Positions 8,503 through 18,169 of a stretch of 64,000 nt of DNA are shown one piece after another. The stretch is from positions 5,146,001 through 5,210,000 of the forward strand of contig NZ_CP139559.1 in the NCBI RefSeq assembly GCF_034263275.1, in the 5' to 3' direction. Position 1 is the stretch's first letter. Each line of letters starts with the position of its first letter. The notes below the pieces were generated by a model. It had not been told where the DNA came from. It ran no database searches and saw only the letters and a list, made by a program, of their open reading frames with translations. Both the position numbers and the translations under genes were made by a program. Source of the stretch: Mucilaginibacter sp. cycad4. GTDB lineage: Bacteria > Bacteroidota > Bacteroidia > Sphingobacteriales > Sphingobacteriaceae.

Positions 8503-10062
8503 ATGAATAAATTACCATTATTGCTCATCGCGCTGGCTTCGGCAACGACGGCCTGTGCCCAGCAGAATGCCACGGCAATGAAATACGCCGGGCTGATTAC
8601 TGCCGACGACGCGAAAAAGCACCTGAGCATCCTGGCTTCGGATGCCTTTGAAGGCCGCGAAACGGGTAAACCAGGCGCGGAGAAAGCCGCTAACTATATA
8701 GCCGGCGAATTTAAAAAATTAGGGCTTCAGGCCCCGGTTAACGGATCATACTTTTTTGATGTTCCCCTTACCGAAAATGCTTTGAAAGTAACAGCATTCA
8801 CCGTTAACGGTAAATCATTTGAGTATGGTACCGATTTCTATCTAGGCGGCGCATTCCCTGATAAAAGCACATCTGTAAACGATATTGTTTTTGTTGGTTA
8901 CGGTACCGATACCGAAATAGGCAGCACTGATCTGGCAGGCAAAATTATCCTTTGGATCAACGAAGACAAGCCCGAAGCAGGTACCACACCTAATACCGGT
9001 TACCGTATGACTAACGCGCGCATGAAGGTTATAAAAAACTTACAAAGCAAAAACCCTGCTATTATATTAGCCGCTAACCCGGGTATTGCAGACGCGCTAA
9101 CTCGTTATGGCAAAAGCGTAACAAGCCCGAAGTTAACTATTAAGGATGGAATAGCTAAGCCGGCAAACACCAACGCCCCGGTAATTAACATCACCACGGC
9201 ACTGGCCGACGAGCTGGTAAAACCGACAGGTAAAACCTTTGCCGATCTTAAATCTGCTTCGGCAGCAGCTACTACCCCTGCAGCAGCTATTAAAAACAAT
9301 GTGGTTATAAATTACGCTACTACAAAAAAAGATGTAAAGGCGGTTGACGTGTTAGGCTATATGCCGGGCACCGACCTGAAAGATGAAGTGCTGATCTTTT
9401 CGGCACACTACGACCACATCGGTTTAAACCCTGATGAAAAGGCTAAAGATAAAGTAAACAACGGAGCCGATGATGATGGCTCTGGTACTACCGGCGTTCT
9501 GGAAATTGCCCGCGCTTTTGCTAAAGCTAAAAAAGACGGCCACGGGCCACGCCGCAGCATCCTGTTTTTAGGTAACGTTGGCGAAGAGAAAGGTTTATTG
9601 GGTTCTGAGTATTATTCAGATCATCCTGTATTCCCGCTGGCTAATACCATTACCGATTTAAACATCGATATGATTGGCCGCGTTGGTGAAGAGTACATCG
9701 GCAAGCCTGATTCTGCAAACTATGTGTACCCTATCGGTTCGGCCATGTTAAGCAAGGAACTGCATGACATTGGCGAGAATGCCAATAATACTTACACCAA
9801 ATTAAAGCTTGATTACAAGTATGACGATCCAAATGATCCCAACAGGTTTTACTACCGCAGTGATCATTACAATTTTGCAAAACATGGCGTACCAATTATC
9901 TTCTACTTTAACGGCGTACATGCCGATTATCACCAACCGGGGGATGAAGTAAGCAAGATCAACTTCCCACTGTTAGCTAAACGCGCTCAACTGGTATTTT
10001 ATACCGGTTGGGAACTTGCCAACCGCGATAAGCGCCCTGTAGTTGATGCTGCTGGTAAGTAG
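8503..10062 (+). CDS. Secreted M28 family zinc aminopeptidase
   Basis: 519 aa. Signal peptide MNKLPLLLIALASATTACAQQ; a cysteine at residue 18 makes a lipoprotein possible but the lipobox is poor. The middle (about 110-275) is a PA-like insert as in many M28 enzymes. The peptidase domain carries all metal ligands: His302 in SAHYDH, Asp in GADDDGSG (323-325), Glu361/362 in GEEKGLLGSEY, Asp389 in NIDMIGR and His477 in YHQPGDE. Expected to be a periplasmic or outer-membrane di-zinc exopeptidase. Confidence 0.92.
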   Translation: MNKLPLLLIALASATTACAQQNATAMKYAGLITADDAKKHLSILASDAFEGRETGKPGAEKAANYIAGEFKKLGLQAPVNGSYFFDVPLTENALKVTAFTVNGKSFEYGTDFYLGGAFPDKSTSVNDIVFVGYGTDTEIGSTDLAGKIILWINEDKPEAGTTPNTGYRMTNARMKVIKNLQSKNPAIILAANPGIADALTRYGKSVTSPKLTIKDGIAKPANTNAPVINITTALADELVKPTGKTFADLKSASAAATTPAAAIKNNVVINYATTKKDVKAVDVLGYMPGTDLKDEVLIFSAHYDHIGLNPDEKAKDKVNNGADDDGSGTTGVLEIARAFAKAKKDGHGPRRSILFLGNVGEEKGLLGSEYYSDHPVFPLANTITDLNIDMIGRVGEEYIGKPDSANYVYPIGSAMLSKELHDIGENANNTYTKLKLDYKYDDPNDPNRFYYRSDHYNFAKHGVPIIFYFNGVHADYHQPGDEVSKINFPLLAKRAQLVFYTGWELANRDKRPVVDAAGK

Positions 10063-10067
10063 TGAGA

Positions 10068-10235
10068 GGTTGATTTAGTTGATTAGGTGAGTGGTTCGCT
10101 CACGGACAATATTTCTATGTAGAGGCGCATGTGATGCGCCTCTTTTTGTTAAAGAAAAATTGATTTATTGAAACCATACGCCCAATAAAATGTTCAAAAA
10201 ATAAAAAACCACTCACCTAATCAACTAAATCAACC
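10068..10235. repeat. Perfect 29-bp inverted repeat around a terminator
   Basis: The left arm 10068-10096 (begins GGTTGATTTAGTTGATTAGG) and right arm 10207-10235 are exact reverse complements separated by 110 bases. The left arm starts 5 bases after the M28 stop codon and the right arm ends 42 bases before the LutB start. Some words are shared with the accB-accC repeat. Confidence 0.9.
10121..10148 (+). terminator. Intrinsic terminator after the M28 peptidase
   Basis: A 10-bp perfect stem AGAGGCGCAT (10121-10130) pairs with ATGCGCCTCT (10134-10143) around a GTG loop, followed by TTTTG. It sits inside the large 29-bp inverted repeat. Confidence 0.85.
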
Positions 10236-10264
10236 ACTCACCAAAAAACATAAAACAAAAAGTC

Positions 10265-10272
10265 TATTTTCG
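10265..10272 (+). promoter_or_regulatory. Possible -7 element (TATTTTCG) for the LutB-like gene
   Basis: Seven of eight bases match TAnnTTTG. It ends 5 bases before the ATG, again predicting a nearly leaderless mRNA. Confidence 0.4.
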
Positions 10273-10277
10273 CATAT

Positions 10278-11666
10278 ATGGGAGCAACCGCTGAAGAATT
10301 TTTGGTAAAATCGGAGGAGAAGGCATTTGATGCTGATCATCGCCGGATTATCAATTTCAATATTGACCGGTACAATACAGCGGTATCGCGGGGTCTTTCA
10401 CGCATTATTAATTTGGATAACGCCAAAAAGAAAGGTCATGTGCTTAAGTGGAAGGTGATGGAAAACCTGGATAAATTCCTCCCGGAATTTGAAGCCAATT
10501 TTCAGAAACGCGGCGGCAGGGTGATCTGGGCTAACGATGTAGAAGAGGCCCAGCGTGAGATCCTGAACATCATCAAAAAGGCCAACGCCAAAACTGTGGT
10601 GAAATCCAAATCAATGGTTACCGAAGAAATTCACCTGAACGAGTTTTTAGAGAGCAATCAAATAGAATCGCTCGAAACCGATTTGGGTGAATACATAGTG
10701 CAGCTGTTAGGTCAAAAGCCATACCATATTGTTACCCCGGCCATGCACCTGAGCAAGGGGGATATCGCAAAGCTTTTCCATGAAAAGTTTGGTATCCCCA
10801 TTGATGCCACGCCCGAGCAAATTACCCTCAAAGCCCGTGAGCTGCTTCGTGAAAAATATGTACAGGCCGACGTGGGTATCACCGGTGCCAATTTCCTGCT
10901 GGCCGATACCGGCAGCATCGCCATCAGCGAAAATGAAGGCAATGCGCGTCTTTGTACTACATTCCCTAAAATCCATATTGCCATTGTGGGGATCGAGAAG
11001 GTCATCCCTTCCATTACCGACCTGGATTTGTTTTGGCCCATGCTGTCTACCCACGGTACAGGACAGAACCTTACCGTTTACAATACTATATTAAGCGGTC
11101 CGCGCCGGCCGGATGAAACCGACGGGCCTGAGGAAATGTACGTAGTGCTGCTGGATAATGGCCGCACCAATCTGCTGGCAAAAAAAGACCAGCGCCAGGG
11201 CCTTTACTGCATCCGGTGCGGGGCTTGCCTTAATGGCTGCCCTATTTATAAAAACATTGGCGGCCACACTTATGCTACCACCTATAGTGGCCCGATAGGT
11301 TCTATCATTACCCCGCACACCCAGGGAATGGAAGATTTTAAACACCTGAGCTATGCTTCAAGCCTGTGCGGTAAGTGTACCGAGGTTTGCCCGGTTAAGA
11401 TCGATATCCATAAAATGCTACTCCTCAACCGCCGTGATGCGGTGAACGAAAACCTGGTTACCAATAAAGAACGCTGGGGCTGGGCCATCTGGAAAAAGGG
11501 AATGATTAAACGCAAGCTTACCGATTTTTTTGGCGGCGGCATGAAAAACTTCCTGCTTAAAACCTTCTTTAAACGTACCTGGGGTCATCTGCGCGAGATG
11601 CCGCGTGTGGCTGATAAATCATTCAGCAAGCAATGGCAGGAAATGAATAACACACCCGAAGAATAG
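10278..11666 (+). CDS. LutB/LldF-type iron-sulfur protein (lactate utilisation)
   Basis: 462 aa. The N-terminal LUD domain (about residues 60-290) is followed by a ferredoxin-like segment with cysteines C311, C314, C317, C321 and C364, C367, C371, enough for two clusters with part of the ligation elsewhere, as in LutB. In LutABC these proteins oxidise L-lactate to pyruvate in the cytoplasm. No lutA or lutC is next to it here, so partners must be encoded elsewhere. Four bases separate it from the following DHFR-like gene, suggesting one transcript. Confidence 0.9.
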   Translation: MGATAEEFLVKSEEKAFDADHRRIINFNIDRYNTAVSRGLSRIINLDNAKKKGHVLKWKVMENLDKFLPEFEANFQKRGGRVIWANDVEEAQREILNIIKKANAKTVVKSKSMVTEEIHLNEFLESNQIESLETDLGEYIVQLLGQKPYHIVTPAMHLSKGDIAKLFHEKFGIPIDATPEQITLKARELLREKYVQADVGITGANFLLADTGSIAISENEGNARLCTTFPKIHIAIVGIEKVIPSITDLDLFWPMLSTHGTGQNLTVYNTILSGPRRPDETDGPEEMYVVLLDNGRTNLLAKKDQRQGLYCIRCGACLNGCPIYKNIGGHTYATTYSGPIGSIITPHTQGMEDFKHLSYASSLCGKCTEVCPVKIDIHKMLLLNRRDAVNENLVTNKERWGWAIWKKGMIKRKLTDFFGGGMKNFLLKTFFKRTWGHLREMPRVADKSFSKQWQEMNNTPEE

Positions 11667-11670
11667 TGCT

Positions 11671-12189
11671 ATGCGTAAAATAATCTTAAACCTCGCTGTT
11701 AGTCTCGATAGCTATATTGAAGGCCCTAATGGTGAATACGACTGGTGCTTTGACGACCAGGATTATGGCCTTACCGATTTTTTTAAAGCTTGTGATGCTG
11801 TCTTCATCGGGCGCAAAAGTTATGAACTGATTATGCGTACCGATCCAAAAATGTTTGCCGCCATGAAAATGTATGTATTTTCGGATACACTTCATGATCC
11901 GCAAGCTGATAATGTTGAAATACTGAGGTCTGCTGATTTTAAAAGCAGGATCGAAGAAATCAGGAGCCAGGAAGGACGGGATATCTGGTTGTTTGGCGGG
12001 GCAGAACTTGTTGAAGCGTTTATCAAAAAAAACCTGATCTCCGAATTATTATTATCAGTACACCCCGTAATTTTAGGTAGTGGAAAACCACTTTTTACAA
12101 ATATAAAAGAGCGCATTAACCTGATACTGCTTGGCGCCGAGCAATTTTCAAGCGGACTTATTCAGCTCAGGTATATCATCAAACCGTAG
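11671..12189 (+). CDS. RibD C-terminal / dihydrofolate-reductase-like protein
   Basis: 172 aa. Starts MRKIILNLAVSLDSYIEGPNGEYDW, the usual opening of the YyaP/YwjB group of RibD_C proteins, with FIGRKSYE and the cofactor-loop region DIWLFGGAELVEAF (about 104-117). These are NADPH-dependent reductase folds whose substrates are usually unknown; a true FolA function is unlikely because the short family lacks FolA-specific features. Probably cotranscribed with the LutB-like gene. Confidence 0.82.
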   Translation: MRKIILNLAVSLDSYIEGPNGEYDWCFDDQDYGLTDFFKACDAVFIGRKSYELIMRTDPKMFAAMKMYVFSDTLHDPQADNVEILRSADFKSRIEEIRSQEGRDIWLFGGAELVEAFIKKNLISELLLSVHPVILGSGKPLFTNIKERINLILLGAEQFSSGLIQLRYIIKP

Positions 12190-12270
12190 TTCAATCTGGG
12201 GTTACTTCATGGCATTGTAATTTGGAAGCTCAAAGGTAAACGCCATATGTCCGCTCTGCGCTTAAGTACC

Positions 12271-12831
12271 CTACCCTACTTCAATAACCACAAAATCCTT
12301 TTGCATCCGCTTCACCTGTTCGGCCATGCGTTTAATAAACAGGTAATTTGCCGTACCGCCAATAACCGCGCCAACAACGGGTACCAGGCGTTCGGCAGTT
12401 CGGGTGCCTAATATCATAAGCATCCTTTCGGCAATGCCTTCCATCATGGTTTTGGTGATAGCCACACCAGCTTCCACCCTTACGGATGTTGCCACTAACG
12501 ACATGAAATCGTCGAACCCATTGTCATACGTGCCCCGATAATAATACATAATGCCCATAATAGCCCTAAACTGCTGGGTGATCAAATTGATAAAATCAAA
12601 TGGGATCCCTGCTACGAGGGTAAACATCCCCCCGCTGCCGGCCATAGCGCCCGAACCTGCTGCAAGACAGGCGCATTGGTTAATAAAACCTTCAAGGCCG
12701 AGTTTATCAACGCCGTTTTTTATTTTAAGCTGATCAATGCCTTCAAATATTTTCCTAAACCCCATATGGGCAAGGCTTTCGGTATGTAACCGGATCTCGG
12801 TACGTATTTTATTGAGTTTGATGAGTTTCAT
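12271..12831 (-). CDS. EcsC-like protein
   Basis: 186 aa. Resembles the EcsC family: a small hydrophobic protein with Gly/Ala-rich segments (AAGSGAMAGSGGMFTLVAGIP near residues 57-77; VPVVGAVIGGTANYLFI near 150-166) and an amphipathic N-terminus. Function is unknown; EcsC of Bacillus is named for its place in the ecs transporter operon, but no transporter lies here. Convergent with the DHFR-like gene. The 186-base gap to gldD shows no other feature. Confidence 0.65.
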   Translation of the reverse strand: MKLIKLNKIRTEIRLHTESLAHMGFRKIFEGIDQLKIKNGVDKLGLEGFINQCACLAAGSGAMAGSGGMFTLVAGIPFDFINLITQQFRAIMGIMYYYRGTYDNGFDDFMSLVATSVRVEAGVAITKTMMEGIAERMLMILGTRTAERLVPVVGAVIGGTANYLFIKRMAEQVKRMQKDFVVIEVG

Positions 12832-13017
12832 TGTTTGCTGATTAAATGCAGGATTGTAATCCCGCGTATATCAGTAACAACGGATGCCAAGACCTGTTTT
12901 GCCGCAACTCGAAATAGAGATAATAATTAATTTGAATGAATGGCCGTGTTAACACAACCTTCAACTCCTCTGATTAGTATCCTGCCTCTTGATTCTTAAA
13001 GTCTTGCTTCCGGCCCT

Positions 13018-13596
13018 TTACTTCCACTTAAAACTTTTGATCATCACAGCCAGATCCTGCTTTATAAAATTAAGCACCGGCTGTATGGAGTCAAGCCGGG
13101 GTTCACTGTTAAAATATAGCGCCCCACGCATATAATTATGTACGCTATCCGTAAGGAAAAACTGCGCCGATGAAGCGGCATTGCCGTCTATTGTATAATA
13201 AATACCATAAACTTTCTTATCGGCATAATGGATGATGCCTTCGTCAATAGATGTGGCTTTTACCGTATGCTTAAAGGCGAAAGTGCGGGCATCCTCCACC
13301 AGTTCATTAAACTCTTTTTTTGAGGTGATGGGCTGATAGCTTAAATGCAGCGTGGCATTAAACTGCGGGAACTGCATATTTACCCAGCAAGGTTTGGCCT
13401 CACGCTTTTTATCGGGTTCAATAAAGGCGTATTTGGGATAGTTAAAAGTATATGGGCACCCGGCAGCATAATCACGGTATTCTTTTTTAGGGAATGCTAT
13501 GCGATAGTAGCCGCGCGGCTTGGGTGCATAATCATGATTGCCGCCACACGCCGCCAAAAACAATAGCACTACTACCAGTAAACTTACATATTTCAT
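13018..13596 (-). CDS. gldD: Gliding motility lipoprotein GldD
   Basis: 192 aa from the ATG at 13596; an upstream in-frame ATG at 13629 lies inside aroE and would spoil the signal peptide. MKYVSLLVVVLLFLAACGGN is a lipoprotein signal with lipobox LAAC. The family core YAPKPRGYYRIAFPKKEY...PYTFNYPKYA is conserved. GldD is one of the Gld proteins needed for gliding and linked to type IX secretion in Flavobacterium. Its start overlaps the aroE stop (ATGA, 13593-13596), so the pair is translationally coupled. Confidence 0.92.
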   Translation of the reverse strand: MKYVSLLVVVLLFLAACGGNHDYAPKPRGYYRIAFPKKEYRDYAAGCPYTFNYPKYAFIEPDKKREAKPCWVNMQFPQFNATLHLSYQPITSKKEFNELVEDARTFAFKHTVKATSIDEGIIHYADKKVYGIYYTIDGNAASSAQFFLTDSVHNYMRGALYFNSEPRLDSIQPVLNFIKQDLAVMIKSFKWK

Positions 13597-14399
13597 GGAT
13601 GCTTCTCCTTTGAGTTCCAGATCTCCCATGATTTTTCGGCCTGTAAAACCAGCATTTCATAGCCATTTTTAGTGACCGCACCGCGCTCACGACCGCGTTT
13701 TAAAAACAGGGTTTCTTCAGGGTTATAGATCAGGTCGTACAAAATATGATTCTCGCCAATAAAATCATAAGGTATAGGCGGGCATTCATCAACATTGGGA
13801 TGAGTACCCAGCGGGGTTGTATTGATGATAAGTTTATGCTGCAGGATATGGTGCGGCTGAAGATCTTTGAATAATATATTATCCGCATGGTGCGTGGGCT
13901 TGCGGGTAACAACTTTATAAGTGATACCTAAGTTTTCGAGTACGCACTTTACAGCCTTTGCGGCACCGCCATCACCCAAAACCAGGGCGTCATCATTTCC
14001 ATCGCCAATTAAAGGCTTCAATGATTCCTCAAATCCGTAAATGTCGGTATTATACCCCTCCAACCTGAAATCATGATCTTTAACTCCTATCTCGCCCGAA
14101 AACGCGGCTTCGATCGGGCTTTCGGCAGTTACCCTGATACAGTTTACGGCACCGGCAGTACGGGCGTCGTGCTCTATCCAATCTAAAAAAGGCAATACAT
14201 TTATTTTATGGGGAATGGTTACATTAAGACCACAAATATCCGGATGTTCATCAAGCAAGTTCTGCAGGTCCTTGATATGCTCAATGGGATAAAGATCATA
14301 GCGTGCATCTGTAATACCTTCGGCTGCAAATTTTTCGGTAAAAAACTTTTTTGAAAATGAGTGAGAAAGCGGAAAACCAATTAGTCCGTAGTGTTTCAT
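13593..14399 (-). CDS. aroE: Shikimate dehydrogenase
   Basis: 268 aa from the ATG at 14399 (MKHYGLIGFPLSHSFSKKFF); the frame extends 13 codons upstream but those residues do not belong to the family. Reduces 3-dehydroshikimate to shikimate with NADPH in aromatic amino-acid synthesis. Motifs: PLSHSFSK (substrate serines), NVTIPHK with the catalytic Lys near residue 63, GDGGAAKAV (NADP loop) and NTTPLGT. Coupled to gldD through the ATGA overlap, a pairing without an obvious functional reason. Confidence 0.95.
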   Translation of the reverse strand: MKHYGLIGFPLSHSFSKKFFTEKFAAEGITDARYDLYPIEHIKDLQNLLDEHPDICGLNVTIPHKINVLPFLDWIEHDARTAGAVNCIRVTAESPIEAAFSGEIGVKDHDFRLEGYNTDIYGFEESLKPLIGDGNDDALVLGDGGAAKAVKCVLENLGITYKVVTRKPTHHADNILFKDLQPHHILQHKLIINTTPLGTHPNVDECPPIPYDFIGENHILYDLIYNPEETLFLKRGRERGAVTKNGYEMLVLQAEKSWEIWNSKEKHP

Positions 14400-14622
14400 G
14401 GTCAATTTTATAACGATACCAGCTGCTAAAGTAATCAATTATAGCTTTAAGCCGGCATATAGCTTTAATGGCGTAATATTAGCAACAAAACAGGCAATTT
14501 TAACTATAGATTTAAAAAGAATAAGCCACAAAACACTTTGGATAAAAATTATTTATAAGGAAGTTTATTTCAAATTAGGTAATTCCGGGCAGTGATAAAG
14601 TTGTAATTTGGGCTTCAATATC

Positions 14623-17478
14623 ATGACCCCTATTACAATTTACCTCAGTCATCCTTTTAGGAGGATCATCCCTTTTTGTTTTATTGTTTTATGCAGTTTT
14701 ACTGCACAGGCTCAAAGTCAGTCCCGACCTGCTAAAGAACCTGTACTGAAAATGCTCCGAAGCATGAAAAGCCAGGATTCGGCAGCTATGCTTGCAAAAA
14801 GGCTTGTGGATTCGGCCAGGAAAAATCACAATAAACTGTTTGAAGCGCGGATCTTACTGGCCCAGGCCTACCAGGCTTACGGCATAGGTAATGAACATGA
14901 TGCCTTAACTTTTGGCCGCGAAGCTACCAAACTTGCCACCCCGGCCGATTCACTTACTTACGAAAAAGCACCGATAATGGTAGCCTACATGCTTAGCCGC
15001 GAAGCCAAAACGGTTGAAGCCTTAAACGTTGCTTTTAAAATACTGAAAGAGTGCGATAACCGGGCATGGAAAAGTTTGAGTATCGACTGCCGCGCTTGTA
15101 TTGCTGATATCTACAGATCGATTGATAACCCAAAACAAGCCCTGCCATACGCAGAGCAGGCTTCAAAAGATGCTTTGAGCATAAAGGATACAGCTTCTTA
15201 TATTTTTGCGCTGAGCAACATATCCAACATCCTTTCCGAACGGAGCATATCGTCGCCGGGTAACCTGGTAAAAGCTACCCGGCTAATGGAACAGGTACTT
15301 GATAAAAAGTATGCTCATTTTCTTTCAGACTTTAGCATAGCCCGTTACCAGGGTAATCTGGGCAGGCTTTACCTCATGACCAACCAGGATAAAAAAGCAG
15401 AGGAGATCCTGATGAAATCATTGGAATTATCCCGCAAAGGGGATTTCAAAACCCTCGAAAAGCATAACCTTAACGAACTTATGACCATGTATGTTGATCA
15501 TAAAGAGTTTAAAAAGGCTGCACAATACGGCGAAATAGCTGTTGCTATCCAACCCGAAGCACAAAGTAATATTACGGTGCAAAAAAACATCTATAATCAT
15601 TTAATCGATGCATATAAAGGTATTGGCGATTATAAAAATGCTTTTAAGTATAGTTATCTGTACCGGAGGCTTAATGACAGCATCAACGAGCTCGATAAGG
15701 TACGGGATGCTTCCGAACTGGATAAAAAATACCAGGCAGATAAGCGATTATTGATAGCCGCCGGCCAAACTAAGCTGGTTGAAGTACAACGGAATTTTTT
15801 AATTGTACTTGCGCTGTTTATAGTGATGACATCAATTATCAGTTATCGCTGGTTTATACTTAAAAAGAAAAGAGAGACGGCATTACTGGCCGAAGAACAT
15901 AGCCAGCTGGAAAAACTGGATGCTATGAAGACACGCTTTTTTGCCAACATAAGCCATGAATTACGCACCCCGCTAACGCTCATCATGGGGCCGGCGGCTC
16001 AGCTAATGGCTTTTAATAATTATGAAGACGAACAGCGAAACATGCTGCACTCAATATTACGCAATAGCAAAAAGCTGCTCAATATGACTAACGAATTGCT
16101 TGATCTTGGCAAGCTGGAAGCAGGGAAATTAACATTACAACTTAGGCCGGTTGCACTATTGTCATTTGTTAAGATATTATACCAGGGCTTTGCATCGGCT
16201 GCTGAATATAAGCAAATCGATTACAGATTGCTCAACTCCATTGATCCAATACTATTTGTTTTGCTTGATCAGGAAAAGTTTGAAAAAACGGCTAATAACC
16301 TCATCAGTAATGCCATTAAGTTTACGCCTTACGCCGGTACTATAACTATTACGGCTGATATAAAGCCGGAAATGATTGAGTTTAGTGTATCTAATACCGG
16401 TATGGGTATTCATCCGGATGATCTCCCCAATATTTTTGACCGCTATTATCAGGGCAGAAGTAATAACACGCCCTTAGAAGGAGGTACGGGCATAGGCCTT
16501 GCTATAGCACGTGAACTTACAGAATTGATGGGCGGGCGTATTACTGTTGATAACGACTGGGGAAAAGGCGTGTTTTTTAAGATAGATATCCCGCTTAAGG
16601 CAGCTGAAAAGCCAGCAACTGAAGTACCCGGAACAGAAGCCGTAATTGTTTCGTCTGTTAAAACCAGCGTGGAAAACACTAATGGGGAGCTTATTATGCT
16701 GGTAGAAGACCATCATGAAATGGCTGCTTATATTGCAGATATTTTACGGCCGCTTTACCGGCTCATCACTGCCGGTAATGGCCGCGAAGCCCTGAAAAAG
16801 CTGCAAAATATGCCGGTAATGCCCAGACTGATCATATCAGATGTGATGATGCCCGAAATGGATGGCTTTACCCTGCTCGAAACCCTGAAGCAAAGCACTG
16901 CTTACTGCAACATTCCGGTGATTATGCTCACTGCGCTGGCGGATACAGGGCATAAGCTTAAAGCGCTTCATATTGGTGTTGATGATTACCTTACCAAGCC
17001 CTTTTTAAGCAGCGAATTGCTTGCACGTACTGCCAACCTTATTGATAACGCCGCCGCCCGCTCGGGGATCACTATTCCGGATGAAGATGAGCTAAACACT
17101 TGTAACAACGGTCAGCAGCTTGAACAACCGGCAGAAAGCTCCGGTCTGATACTTTCGCCAGCCGATTTATCCTGGCTTGAGGAACTGGAAGCCCAGGTAC
17201 GAAAACATACCGGGAAAACGGACCTTACCCTTGCCGCATTGAGTTATGAACTGGCTATCAGCGAGCGGCAATTGTTTCGCCGCATAAAATCAATTACCGG
17301 GCTTACACCCAATAAATACATCCGCGCTATTAAGCTGCAAATAGCACGCGAAGCCATTGAAAGCGGCAAGTACCGCACTATTGCCGAAGTATCATATGCC
17401 GCGGGTTTTGATACGCCTACATATTTTGGCAAATTATTTAAGGAACATTATGGCCGTGACGTTAACGAATTGCTTTAA
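14623..17478 (+). CDS. Hybrid one-component sensor kinase: TPR-TM-HisKA-HATPase-REC-AraC
   Basis: 951 aa from the ATG at 14623; a TTG at 14608 overlaps a promoter-like TAATTTG. Order (numbered from the ATG): signal peptide to about 30; TPR-like helical sensor 40-370; one membrane span about 391-413; histidine kinase with His445 in ISHELRTP, N-box NNLISNAIKF near 558-567 and GTGIGLAIA near 621-629; receiver with Asp740 in IISDVMMPEMDG and Lys792 in DDYLTKPF; AraC-type helix-turn-helix at the end (LSYELAISERQLFRRI and AGFDTPTYFGKLFKEHYG). Typical Bacteroidota hybrid system, but the periplasmic part is TPR-like rather than a beta-propeller and no SusC/SusD or polysaccharide genes lie nearby, so its ligand and regulon are unknown. 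Confidence 0.93.
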   Translation: MTPITIYLSHPFRRIIPFCFIVLCSFTAQAQSQSRPAKEPVLKMLRSMKSQDSAAMLAKRLVDSARKNHNKLFEARILLAQAYQAYGIGNEHDALTFGREATKLATPADSLTYEKAPIMVAYMLSREAKTVEALNVAFKILKECDNRAWKSLSIDCRACIADIYRSIDNPKQALPYAEQASKDALSIKDTASYIFALSNISNILSERSISSPGNLVKATRLMEQVLDKKYAHFLSDFSIARYQGNLGRLYLMTNQDKKAEEILMKSLELSRKGDFKTLEKHNLNELMTMYVDHKEFKKAAQYGEIAVAIQPEAQSNITVQKNIYNHLIDAYKGIGDYKNAFKYSYLYRRLNDSINELDKVRDASELDKKYQADKRLLIAAGQTKLVEVQRNFLIVLALFIVMTSIISYRWFILKKKRETALLAEEHSQLEKLDAMKTRFFANISHELRTPLTLIMGPAAQLMAFNNYEDEQRNMLHSILRNSKKLLNMTNELLDLGKLEAGKLTLQLRPVALLSFVKILYQGFASAAEYKQIDYRLLNSIDPILFVLLDQEKFEKTANNLISNAIKFTPYAGTITITADIKPEMIEFSVSNTGMGIHPDDLPNIFDRYYQGRSNNTPLEGGTGIGLAIARELTELMGGRITVDNDWGKGVFFKIDIPLKAAEKPATEVPGTEAVIVSSVKTSVENTNGELIMLVEDHHEMAAYIADILRPLYRLITAGNGREALKKLQNMPVMPRLIISDVMMPEMDGFTLLETLKQSTAYCNIPVIMLTALADTGHKLKALHIGVDDYLTKPFLSSELLARTANLIDNAAARSGITIPDEDELNTCNNGQQLEQPAESSGLILSPADLSWLEELEAQVRKHTGKTDLTLAALSYELAISERQLFRRIKSITGLTPNKYIRAIKLQIAREAIESGKYRTIAEVSYAAGFDTPTYFGKLFKEHYGRDVNELL

Positions 17479-17637
17479 ACCTTACGGTTGGCTATCATTT
17501 TAATTGTCTTTTTAGTTTTTAGGGCTTTTTATCGACAAAGGATGCTTTTTTATCGCAAATGGCGGTTTTGTAAAGCTAAATGGCAGTTTTTTTACATTGC
17601 TTTTGGGCAGTTTTGTGAGATACAATTCCCCTAAACA

Positions 17638-17859
17638 ATGATTGTGACTTTTAATGAGGATAAGCTCAGTACCGATAACAACCAAACTGATACAATACCA
17701 ACTATCGGCAAAGCACCTGATGCAATATGCCCAAGATGTAAAAACAAATTTTGCGACCGGATAAAAAGAGGCGCTATTGTTAAACTGTTGCTTCCCCGGC
17801 TTGCGGTAAAACGCTATCGCTGCAGCAGGTGTTCAAACCGGTTTTATAAACGCGGATAA
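17638..17859 (+). CDS. Small zinc-ribbon protein of unknown function
   Basis: 73 aa. Two CxxC pairs, CPRCKNKFC near residues 31-39 and CSRCSNRFY near 62-70, frame a basic segment (RIKRGAIVKLLLPRLAVKRYR), which suggests a zinc-ribbon nucleic-acid or protein binder. Acidic, low-complexity N-terminus. It lies 159 bases after the hybrid kinase on the same strand and has its own strong terminator, supporting that it is real. No family recognised. Confidence 0.6.
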   Translation: MIVTFNEDKLSTDNNQTDTIPTIGKAPDAICPRCKNKFCDRIKRGAIVKLLLPRLAVKRYRCSRCSNRFYKRG

Positions 17860-17959
17860 ATTTTATTTTAAAGAAGCATCTACCTTTTATTTTTTAGGAT
17901 AGCAAGAGAAATCAGCCTTTCAACTTAAACCTGAATTATGCCTGATTTTAATTGTGCTT

Positions 17960-17995
17960 TGCCGGTTTACCTTCGGGTAGCCGGCATTGTTTTTT
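17960..17995 (+). terminator. Intrinsic terminator with UUCG tetraloop
   Basis: The stem TGCCGGTTTACC pairs with GGTAGCCGGCA (one bulge) around a TTCG loop, followed by TTGTTTTTTG. It ends the zinc-ribbon transcript. Confidence 0.88.
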
Positions 17996-18108
17996 GTATC
18001 CGTTTGCAGAAAACGGATCGCATGTGCGGGCAAGAGATGGATATGAAACGTCTCTACAAAAAATGGTATAAGGCGATAAAATGCTTTTTTTGTTGAATTA
18101 CATCAAAT

Positions 18109-18140
18109 AAAAAAGCCCGCCAGTTATCCCGGCGAGCCTT
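18109..18140 (-). terminator. Intrinsic terminator of pyk
   Basis: On the minus strand GCTCGCC pairs with GGCGGGC around a 9-base loop and is followed by TTTTTT. It begins about 33 bases after the pyk stop. The rest of the 310-base gap 17860-18169 holds the zinc-ribbon terminator and no recognisable gene. Confidence 0.85.
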
Positions 18141-18169
18141 CTTCATTAAAAGTAAGATTTTAAATAACC

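Noticed and set aside
10707..11094. Several open frames of 100-115 codons overlapping the LutB-like gene
   Set aside because: They are other-frame shadows of a well-supported conserved gene.
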